64,000 bases of DNA from VMCP01 sp964527775 (GTDB lineage Bacteria; Bacteroidota; Bacteroidia; NS11-12g; UBA955). Below are positions 8,964-15,747 of this stretch, one piece after another; within the stretch, counting starts at the first letter, position 1, and the number at the start of each line of letters is the position of its first letter. The notes beneath the pieces were generated by a model. That model made no database searches, was not told the DNA's origin, and saw nothing but the letters and a program-made list of their open reading frames with translations. Position numbers and translations under genes: made by a program. The stretch covers positions 1 through 64,000 of the forward strand of contig CAZGQS010000005.1 of the NCBI GenBank assembly GCA_964527775.1, read 5' to 3'.

Positions 8964-9978
8964 TTGTATTATTTTTGAATATCAGAAATTTGGTGGGATT
9001 TCTGAGTATTTTAGACAATATATTCTGTTTTTATCCTCTAAAAAAGAAATTCAACTCAGTTTGATTATTTATTCCGATTTAGACTTTGGTAATAACATTG
9101 TTTATATAAAACGCAATAGGAGATTTCTTGAGAAATATAGATTCTTGGCAGTAAATGGAAATTATGACTTAGTCATACCGAGTTATTACCGATTTTGGCA
9201 ATCTGGTGATTCAAAGAAACTCTTAGTTGTGCATGACTTTATCTACGAACAATTCCGTGGGTTATTGCCAAGGAGTATACATGGTTTTTTGAAGAGGAGT
9301 TCATTGAAGCATGCGGATTTTATCGTTTGCATAAGTAATTCAACAAGAGATGATTTATTTCGCTTTTATCCAAACATCACTTTAGACCGAAAGAATAATG
9401 TATTTACTGTGTATAATGGAGTAAGTGAAATTTTCACTAGAGATTGGTCTAATTTGGCGTTGAAATTAACAGGACCACTTGTCTTCATAGGTACTAGAAT
9501 TGAATATAAGAACTTTAGAGACGCGGTTCGAATAGCAAACTTTTTTCAAGATCATGAATTTGTGATAGTTGGTGGCGGTTCTTTGTCAAAGACTGAAATT
9601 GCTTCAATTGTAAATCCTCATAGGGTGCAGTATTTTGAAAATATTGAAACAATTAAGTTGAATGAAATTTTAAACCGAGCTTCTTTTTTATTGTACACTT
9701 CTTTGTATGAAGGATTCGGAATCCCCATTTTAGAAGCATATAGAACAGGCACTTTGGTACTAGCCTACAAAACAAGTGGAGTTTCTGAGGTATTACTACC
9801 TGAACATTGCAGAGTTGGAGTGAATAATGTATTAGAATTAATAGATTTAGCTAACGAGTACTTATTAAATAGTGATAGTTATATGCGTGATTCAAAAAAA
9901 GTTGAAGAATGGTCCAGGAATTTCAGCTGGAGTAAGTGCTTTGAGAGACAGTTTGAACATATAAATAATTTGAAGTAA
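8947..9978 (+). CDS. Glycosyltransferase, GT4 family
   Basis: GT-B enzyme with the N-terminal glycine loop GGISEYFRQ (near 16-24), acceptor-domain VVHDFIYE, donor-domain start VFIGTRIEYKNF, and the signature SLYEGFGIPILEAYRTGT, which holds the E-x7-E pair typical of GT4 mannosyl/glucosyltransferases. Length (343 aa) is normal for the family. The start is GTG at 8947, inside the end of the previous gene. Cytoplasmic, acting on the lipid-linked repeat unit; the donor sugar is unknown. Confidence 0.85.
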   Translation: MKILIDCIIFEYQKFGGISEYFRQYILFLSSKKEIQLSLIIYSDLDFGNNIVYIKRNRRFLEKYRFLAVNGNYDLVIPSYYRFWQSGDSKKLLVVHDFIYEQFRGLLPRSIHGFLKRSSLKHADFIVCISNSTRDDLFRFYPNITLDRKNNVFTVYNGVSEIFTRDWSNLALKLTGPLVFIGTRIEYKNFRDAVRIANFFQDHEFVIVGGGSLSKTEIASIVNPHRVQYFENIETIKLNEILNRASFLLYTSLYEGFGIPILEAYRTGTLVLAYKTSGVSEVLLPEHCRVGVNNVLELIDLANEYLLNSDSYMRDSKKVEEWSRNFSWSKCFERQFEHINNLK

Positions 9979-9981
9979 GCG

Positions 9982-10731
9982 TTGAATTTGAAATTCTCCA
10001 TCATCACAGCCACCTATAATAGCCAAAGTTCAATCTTTCAATGTTTGATTTCAATACTGAATCAGACATATACAAACTTTGAAATAGTTTTGGTTGATGG
10101 GGTTTCTACCGATGACACGCTACAAATAATTCAGGAATTTCATGATTCGAGAATCAAGGTGGTTTCTGAGCCTGATAATGGACTTTACGATGCCTTAAAT
10201 AAAGGAATTACTAGGGCCACTGGTGATATCATCGGATTTCTGCATTCCGATGACTTTTTTGCAAATCCAAACGTACTTGAAAATCTGATCGCAGCGTTTC
10301 ATGATGAAAAAGTACATGGCGTTTACTCTAATCTTAAATACGTATCCCAAGAAAATCCAGAGAAAGTTCTGCGCAATTGGAAGTCCAAAGAATTTCAATT
10401 CGCAAATTTAAAATACGGTTGGATGCCCCCACACCCTACGCTGTTTCTAAGAAAAGAGGTATATCAGCAAATAGGATCCTTCAGTACAAGGTTGAAAATC
10501 GCGGCCGATTACGACTTTATTCTCCGGTTGTTTACTTCAAGGAAGTTCAATATTCAATTCCGGAATATTTATATCACCCACATGCGAATGGGGGGTGTCA
10601 GCAATGGGTCTGTCCATTCAATTTTACGAAAATCAAGTGAAGACTATCAAGTAATATCCCAATTTAAATTATGGGGTATTTTCACATTGATTTTTAAAAA
10701 TCTGCGCAAGTTGCCGCAGGTTTTTCTGTGA
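9982..10731 (+). CDS. Glycosyltransferase, GT2 family
   Basis: GT-A enzyme starting FSIITATYNS, with the nucleotide-binding VLVDGVSTDDT (near 36-46), the SEPDNGLYDALNKGI segment (near 65-79) and the DxD-like HSDDFF (near 88-93), then WMPPHPTLFLRK in the acceptor region. This subgroup is common at the end of surface-polysaccharide operons. The start is TTG 9982, 4 nt after the preceding stop; no ATG is available upstream. It is the last gene of the operon: it ends inside a hairpin shared with the convergent toxin gene. Confidence 0.88.
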   Translation: MNLKFSIITATYNSQSSIFQCLISILNQTYTNFEIVLVDGVSTDDTLQIIQEFHDSRIKVVSEPDNGLYDALNKGITRATGDIIGFLHSDDFFANPNVLENLIAAFHDEKVHGVYSNLKYVSQENPEKVLRNWKSKEFQFANLKYGWMPPHPTLFLRKEVYQQIGSFSTRLKIAADYDFILRLFTSRKFNIQFRNIYITHMRMGGVSNGSVHSILRKSSEDYQVISQFKLWGIFTLIFKNLRKLPQVFL

Positions 10732-10750
10732 TCATCTCAATTCACAGAAA
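10723..10750. terminator. Bidirectional hairpin over two convergent stop codons
   Basis: TTTCTGTGA (10723-10731) and TCACAGAAA (10742-10750) are perfectly complementary with a 10-nt loop. The left arm contains the TGA of the GT2 gene and the loop holds the stop of the convergent mazF-like gene. T runs flank it on both strands. Confidence 0.7.
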
Positions 10751-11072
10751 TATTAGCTTTAATTTTATTAGTTAATTCTAACATCGATGGTCTGCTTATT
10801 GTTGCAAATCGTTTTATGATTATATTTCTGCTGACAGTAAATATTTCATTGATTCGAACTTCACTGTCATATTTTAGCTCTCGGTCAATTTCTGATGTTA
10901 ATAAGCGAAATGAAAATTGGTCAGAGCGAATCACTGAGGTGACTTTTGCCACTATATACGAACTTTGATTTTCTGTGGTCCTTGAAATAATCACGGCAGG
11001 TCTCTGTTTTATCCGAGATAAATCAGTAAATGGGTAAGGAATTAATACAATATCTCCTTGCTTGTAATACAT
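10737..11072 (-). CDS. MazF/PemK-family endoribonuclease toxin
   Basis: PemK/MazF fold: KQGDIVLIPYPFTDLSRIKQRPAVIIS at the N-terminus is the family hallmark (substrate loop and the Arg/Pro strand), given here only in part: GDIVLIPYPF (6-15) and RPAVIIS (24-30). These toxins cut mRNA at short sequences when their antitoxin is degraded. The length of 111 aa is normal. The gene follows a 143-aa helical protein by 3 nt on the same strand, which by context is the antitoxin. Confidence 0.82.
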   Translation of the reverse strand: MYYKQGDIVLIPYPFTDLSRIKQRPAVIISRTTENQSSYIVAKVTSVIRSDQFSFRLLTSEIDRELKYDSEVRINEIFTVSRNIIIKRFATISRPSMLELTNKIKANISVN

Positions 11073-11075
11073 ATT

Positions 11076-11507
11076 TCAATAAGTATTCCAATGGTCATCT
11101 AAGTTGTTATTCCAATCTGCAGATAACACAGCTTCCGATAATTGGTAGTTTTTATTTAAGTCTTCCACTGCATTCAACTGGTTATTTAATTGGATGATGG
11201 AATTGATTAATTCAAGAGAAGCAGTTTTGAATGGTCTTGCACTTTCCGCAGTGATTTGTTCTATATTGCTTTTGAGGTATTGTATGATTGGAATTAAAAC
11301 TCTTAATGATTGTGCTTGGATTTTTGCTTTTTCAGCGCTGAGGTATTTAACTTTTGAAATGGAATCTTTAATTCTTGATGATGATGCATTTATTCGTGGA
11401 ATTGAATTGTCATTGAAGCTATTCCATGCATTTTGAGAATGATTGCTGCTGGTGATTGTTCCGATGGATTCAATAATCTTTTGAATATCGCTGTTCAAAG
11501 AAATCAT
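11076..11507 (-). CDS. Putative antitoxin partner of the MazF-like toxin
   Basis: No family recognised with certainty. The protein is almost wholly alpha-helical, rich in Ser, Asn, Ile and Leu, without a visible ribbon-helix-helix or AbrB motif. It lies 3 nt upstream of the toxin gene, the usual antitoxin place. Its last residues (LSADWNNNLDDHWNTY) resemble the acidic, Trp-containing toxin-binding tails (DW-x-acidic-x-W) found on Bacteroidota antitoxins of other fold types. The long Ser-rich helical body is unusual for a DNA-binding antitoxin. Function is inferred from position and the tail only. Confidence 0.5.
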   Translation of the reverse strand: MISLNSDIQKIIESIGTITSSNHSQNAWNSFNDNSIPRINASSSRIKDSISKVKYLSAEKAKIQAQSLRVLIPIIQYLKSNIEQITAESARPFKTASLELINSIIQLNNQLNAVEDLNKNYQLSEAVLSADWNNNLDDHWNTY

Positions 11508-11568
11508 GTTGTAAAATTAACTATTATTCGTATTTATCGAGGAACCACTCCTTCATTTTTACCTTCAA

Positions 11569-13344
11569 TTATTTGCGATTTTTGCAATATAAATTTACCG
11601 TTTGCCGCAATTCCTCAAAATTCCCGGGTTTCACAATTTGAACAAACTCTGAGGATTCAATTCCGCACGATTCCGTTGTGATCACCGGTATGCCCATCGA
11701 TAGGGCTTTTAATATGAGTCGAGGCTGGTGTTCCACATACGTTGGATAAATGACCAGCCCAATCTTCGACCAATCTCCACTAAATTTTTCTGTATTCAGG
11801 CCATCCCAAAAATTGGGGCCTTCGAACATTTTACCTAAAACCATGAGATTTAGGTTCAGTTCTTTTGCCAATTTTTTGATTTCGTAGGCGCCTTTTCGTC
11901 CAACGGCAGAAGCCGGGAATAATACCGTCAAAGGCCTATCCATGTGACTTGAAACATTTTCTTCTTCCTTTTGAAATGGTGGAATGTGCCAGTTGAGTTT
12001 AATCGATTTTCTATTGAAAATTTGCGCGATTTCTGTGTGAGGAGTGATGATTTTTCGGGACAGATTTAATCCGTGATTTTCCCATTTTATAATTTCATTT
12101 GGTGCTCTATAATCATTGAGAGTGTTACTGCTTCGATGGATGTTAAATGCAAAATCGAGTCGCTCGTGCAGTTTTTCTAGGGGAAGTCTATTCATTAAAA
12201 CATCGAAAGTGCGTCCACCCAAAGCGCCAGAATGGACCAAATAGGGAAGGAGATTTTGGGATATTACCAAGTGGGTGGTCTCAATGGGAATCATCTTTGC
12301 CGCGGCTAAAGCAATTTTTGCGTCTAACTCAAGGCTCAAGCCGAAAGTATTATTTTGCTTCGGCGCAAATCGTAATTTTAATGCTCTGTAAATCCCTTGA
12401 AAAGTAGTTGATTTATGGTTGCCCTTTCTCAACGATGACCATGAATATCTATGGGTTTTAATCAATGCATTTCGATTTAAAGGGACTATGAAAAAGTCGT
12501 TTTCGGAATGATTATTTTCAATAAAATCATCAAATTCCGGCCACTTTTCATCTAAAATGAAGGTGGTTTTTGGGCTGATTGGAGCAATTGTTTTTTCCGA
12601 CGGATGTTTAGAACACGATGTGTTTCCGCAAGAGTAACAGTCGTTTAATGATGAAGCTTGCTGCGTTGATAGATGTAATTCATTCGCAACTATATGGTTT
12701 GTTGTTGATCTGAATTTCACCATTAAATGTGTAGAATTCAGTTCAACATCTATTTTGAAGTCATGTGGGGCACTGAAACGCAGGTCTAAATAATTCCATT
12801 TAACGGTAGCGTCGCGGTCTTTTTCGGCGAGAGAGCCTTTGATGATTTTGGTGTGTTTGTGTCGCTCAATGATTTCAAAGTTGGCTTTCAGGGCTGCATC
12901 ATATAAGGCATTCGACAACTGGCAAAGTCCGCCGGCAACGGTGGGAACAATGCAACCTTCCCTGATTTCACGTCCCACGACAAAACCCTGCCCGAAGTTA
13001 GGATACCCAATGTGTTTCCAAAAACTGAAGGGTTGATTGGCTTGGACATGAAGGCCGTTGATTTTTCGAGCGGTGATGCGCAAATTTTCTATTTTTCCGG
13101 CAGTCAAAATCCAATTATTGGCGTTATCATGGGGATTCCATAGTTCGGTTTCGGAGGATGCAATGACTGTGGAAGAGCCATTGTTGTGGTGATCAACCGC
13201 AAATTTTGGGCAGGGAGATAGCGTATTTTGAATGAACCGCCTTAAAATTAGAGCTATTATTTTTAGTCTGAAGATGGAATCATTCCAGAAATTGTGTTTT
13301 TCACGGAGGATATTGGTTCGATTCAAGGTGAAAATAGAACGCAA
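11569..13344 (-). CDS. VanW domain fused to a GT-B glycosyltransferase-like domain
   Basis: Two-part protein of 591 aa. Residues about 90-210 are a VanW-like domain (NQPFSFWKHIG, VVGREIREGCIVPTVAGG, LCQLSNALYDAAL, HTK). A small cysteine cluster follows (C236, C239, C244), which may bind a metal. Residues about 265-591 look like a GT-B glycosyltransferase: PLTVLFPASAVGRKGAYEI opens the donor domain and YPTYVEHQPRLILKALSMGIPVITTESCG is the donor-binding signature. VanW proteins are linked to cell-wall and surface functions but their biochemistry is unknown. It is monocistronic, between two toxin-antitoxin pairs. The fusion hints at glycan-related work. Confidence 0.75.
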   Translation of the reverse strand: MRSIFTLNRTNILREKHNFWNDSIFRLKIIALILRRFIQNTLSPCPKFAVDHHNNGSSTVIASSETELWNPHDNANNWILTAGKIENLRITARKINGLHVQANQPFSFWKHIGYPNFGQGFVVGREIREGCIVPTVAGGLCQLSNALYDAALKANFEIIERHKHTKIIKGSLAEKDRDATVKWNYLDLRFSAPHDFKIDVELNSTHLMVKFRSTTNHIVANELHLSTQQASSLNDCYSCGNTSCSKHPSEKTIAPISPKTTFILDEKWPEFDDFIENNHSENDFFIVPLNRNALIKTHRYSWSSLRKGNHKSTTFQGIYRALKLRFAPKQNNTFGLSLELDAKIALAAAKMIPIETTHLVISQNLLPYLVHSGALGGRTFDVLMNRLPLEKLHERLDFAFNIHRSSNTLNDYRAPNEIIKWENHGLNLSRKIITPHTEIAQIFNRKSIKLNWHIPPFQKEEENVSSHMDRPLTVLFPASAVGRKGAYEIKKLAKELNLNLMVLGKMFEGPNFWDGLNTEKFSGDWSKIGLVIYPTYVEHQPRLILKALSMGIPVITTESCGIESSEFVQIVKPGNFEELRQTVNLYCKNRK

Positions 13345-13376
13345 GAATAGGGTGAAATTGTATGTCTATTAAAAAT

Positions 13377-13757
13377 TTATAAGATGGTTAACCCATAACT
13401 TTTGAATGACTTGTCTCGAGTTATTAATTTGAAATCATGATTTAAACACTGACTTATTATTATTCTATCAAATAGATCGGTATGGTGGTAAGGGAGATTT
13501 TGAAGCTTCAGGAAGTCTGAATTTTGAATAGGTAAAATTGCCCAGCCGCTTCGTTCGACGTAGAAGAATAAATCTGAAAGAGGTATGGGTAATGTTAATT
13601 TACCAATACTGATTTTGATGGTTAATTCCCAAATAGATGCTTGGCTGATAAAAATGTGATTTTGCGTGTCTTCGATGGTAGTTCTAATCTCATTGGTGAT
13701 TTTGGGGTTCCCCTCAAGTATCCAAATTAATATATGAGTATCTAATATTAGATTCAT
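13377..13757 (-). CDS. PIN-domain toxin, VapC family
   Basis: 126-aa PIN domain ribonuclease. The acidic metal-binding residues are visible: D6 in ILDTHILIW, an Asp/Glu in the helix WELTIKISIGKL, the HHTDLFDRIIISQ motif (D93, D96) and the final strand ITRDKSF. The subgroup with DTHxLIW and HxDPFDR-like motifs is a common Bacteroidota VapC. It would cut tRNA or rRNA when released. Its start codon overlaps the antitoxin stop by 4 nt (ATGA), which indicates coupled translation. Confidence 0.9.
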   Translation of the reverse strand: MNLILDTHILIWILEGNPKITNEIRTTIEDTQNHIFISQASIWELTIKISIGKLTLPIPLSDLFFYVERSGWAILPIQNSDFLKLQNLPYHHTDLFDRIIISQCLNHDFKLITRDKSFKSYGLTIL

Positions 13758-14125
13758 GGGGTGTATTCTTTGAATTCATCTAAAGGAGCATCAAAATCTT
13801 CAGACATGAATATTTGCCCTTTTAATAATCCCCACAAACTTGGTCTTGTCTGACTAGAATTTTTATGAATCAGAAACTGAGTGAATTCAAGTACTTGAAT
13901 TTGTTTTTGCAGAGGTAATTTTTCGAGTCCAGTGGTGACTTCTGTTGCAATACTGCTGACAGAGTTATAACTAGGTAAGGGCTCCGAAGCAATTTTTGTT
14001 TTATTGTAATTAATGAGTAAATCCTCAATTTTCTCGCTGAGACTTTTGCCTTCCTTTTTTGACCAGAATTTTGACTTTTGGTGTACGATTTCGTCAAGGG
14101 TAATGTTGATACGTTTTTTATTCAT
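13754..14125 (-). CDS. Two-domain antitoxin (DUF6364-like plus DUF2281-like)
   Basis: The N-terminus (KKRINITLDEIVHQKSKFWSKKEGKSLSEKI) is split-readable as a strand plus helices of a ribbon-helix-helix DNA-binding domain of the DUF6364 kind: strand RINITLDE and helix SLSEKIEDLL. The C-terminal half (LEKLPLQKQIQVLEFTQFL, then RPSLWGLLKGQIF and MSEDFDAPLDEFKEY) matches the DUF2281 antitoxin pattern, whose acidic tail binds VapC. DUF2281 antitoxins usually stand alone at about 70-80 aa, so this reads as a fusion giving one protein both DNA binding and toxin neutralisation. It precedes and overlaps the VapC gene. Confidence 0.75.
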   Translation of the reverse strand: MNKKRINITLDEIVHQKSKFWSKKEGKSLSEKIEDLLINYNKTKIASEPLPSYNSVSSIATEVTTGLEKLPLQKQIQVLEFTQFLIHKNSSQTRPSLWGLLKGQIFMSEDFDAPLDEFKEYTP

Positions 14126-14167
14126 ACATCAAAAATAAATGATGTGTATCAATCTAAAAAATACACA

Positions 14168-15745
14168 CTATTGCTTTTGCGTTTTTTGCAAAACTAGGTA
14201 GTCGATTTTGCTGAAATGACGGGGGTCACGGGGTATTTTGAGCAATTTAACATCGCCGTCAGGCAGTCTCAAGGAACGCAAATCTTCTTCTACAGGAGAG
14301 AAGCAACCGAGTTTTGGGTATGCCAAATGCTTGAATGAATCGCAGCGATTTAACTCTAAAAAGTAAACTAATTTGTTATTGATTTTCAATACAGTGCCCA
14401 TAATTACTCCTGGAATATGTCGCAATTGATATTCCATCAAGAAGGGATATAAAGATTGACCTTGCCAATCAATGATTTGTTGACAACGACCCAGAAGTCG
14501 GAGGTTTCCATTGGCGTCAATGTAACCCGAGTCGCCGGTTCGGTGGAATAGTTTTTGGTCAATTAGGATTTTGGAACTTGCCATTTGTTCTGCTGCTTGG
14601 GGACCAAAATATTCTTTAACTACATGGTTTCCGGCAACGGCAATTTCGCCAATCTGACCCGTTTCAAGTACCTTTTGTGATTGGATATCTAAAATTTTAA
14701 CGACAGTACAAGATTCTATTTTTCCTACACAAAGTCCATCTTCAAAAGTGGAATCGGCGGTCTGAATGAGCGTGCGTGCATTAATGCTGGAAATAGGTTC
14801 TGCCTCGGTACTACCGTAAACAATTTCAACCCTGGAATTTGGAAATGCGGTGAGCCATAATTTGGCCTCAGAAGGAAACACGGGCGCCCCACCGCTGAAG
14901 ACTTCACGCACCGAACCTAGATTGGGTGAAATGTTTTGAGATAGGCTCTTAATGCACAGTTGATCAATGAAATAGGGTGATGCGATGATGCGATTGACGC
15001 GAAACTTCTCTATGGTCTTAATGATCTTTTGAGCCTTTAATTTATAGGGCTTTTTGCTGCTCCAATTCACAATGACGCTGCTCACTCCTAGGCCCAAATT
15101 AATCATTAAAACAATGGGCAAAACAGGCATATCTACCGTGTCATCACGGGTTTGTAAGGTATTTTGGAGTGCTAAAAATTGTTGATGTAGAATTTCGTGG
15201 CTGCGTTTGACCGCTTTGGGAATACCCGTGCTGCCGGTGGTGAACGTGATTAGTGCGGTGTCATTTGAGGCATCAATAGAAACCGCATCGTGGTAGAGGC
15301 TTTTCTTGGCGTTCTTTATTTCTCGCGTGGTAATGCGGATGGGTATTTGTCTGATATCCCTGATTAAATGTCCCAAGAAAGAAGCCAACGAAATACCAAT
15401 AAATCCTTTGCAGTCAGCTATTTGGCAGGAAGTTTTTAAGCGGTTAAGTTTGGCCCATTCATCGATAAAAACGGCCGTGCAACCCATTTGAAACAAGGCC
15501 AATACGCTGACATATAAATCAATGCTCATGGGAACGAAGACCAAAACGCGGTCACCTGACTTTAGGCCTCGTTCTACAAATAATGAATGCGCGGCATCAA
15601 TTTTATGTCGAAGTTCACCGAAGGTAATCTTTGAATGTTCATCGGCGATGGCCAGGCGATTGGAATTCATGATCGCGGCAGCATGGAAATGTTCCATGAT
15701 ATTGCCTTTAGTTAAAGTCTGTGCGATATGAATGATGTTAGACAT
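14168..15745 (-). CDS. AMP-forming acyl/aryl ligase (ANL superfamily)
   Basis: Adenylating enzyme of 525 aa: phosphate-loop TFTTGSTGIPKAVKRSH (167-183), YGSTEAEPISS (310-320), HRTGDSGY (401-408), LLGRCQQIIDWQGQSLYPF in the hinge (417-435) and a C-terminal lysine in HFSKIDY. The stretch DMPVLPIVLMINLGLGVSSV and the GSTEAEPI motif look like the fatty-acyl/OleC-type branch rather than acetyl-CoA synthetase. It would activate a carboxylate as acyl-AMP, perhaps to a CoA thioester. It is the last gene of a four-gene operon and lies 2 nt after the BtaA-like gene. No carrier protein gene is nearby, so a CoA ester is the simplest product. Confidence 0.85.
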   Translation of the reverse strand: MSNIIHIAQTLTKGNIMEHFHAAAIMNSNRLAIADEHSKITFGELRHKIDAAHSLFVERGLKSGDRVLVFVPMSIDLYVSVLALFQMGCTAVFIDEWAKLNRLKTSCQIADCKGFIGISLASFLGHLIRDIRQIPIRITTREIKNAKKSLYHDAVSIDASNDTALITFTTGSTGIPKAVKRSHEILHQQFLALQNTLQTRDDTVDMPVLPIVLMINLGLGVSSVIVNWSSKKPYKLKAQKIIKTIEKFRVNRIIASPYFIDQLCIKSLSQNISPNLGSVREVFSGGAPVFPSEAKLWLTAFPNSRVEIVYGSTEAEPISSINARTLIQTADSTFEDGLCVGKIESCTVVKILDIQSQKVLETGQIGEIAVAGNHVVKEYFGPQAAEQMASSKILIDQKLFHRTGDSGYIDANGNLRLLGRCQQIIDWQGQSLYPFLMEYQLRHIPGVIMGTVLKINNKLVYFLELNRCDSFKHLAYPKLGCFSPVEEDLRSLRLPDGDVKLLKIPRDPRHFSKIDYLVLQKTQKQ

Positions 15746-15747
15746 TG

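Noticed and set aside
10737..14125. Toxin-antitoxin region as part of a prophage or insertion sequence
   Set aside because: No transposase, integrase or terminal inverted repeats are visible on either side; only the toxin-antitoxin genes themselves hint at mobility.
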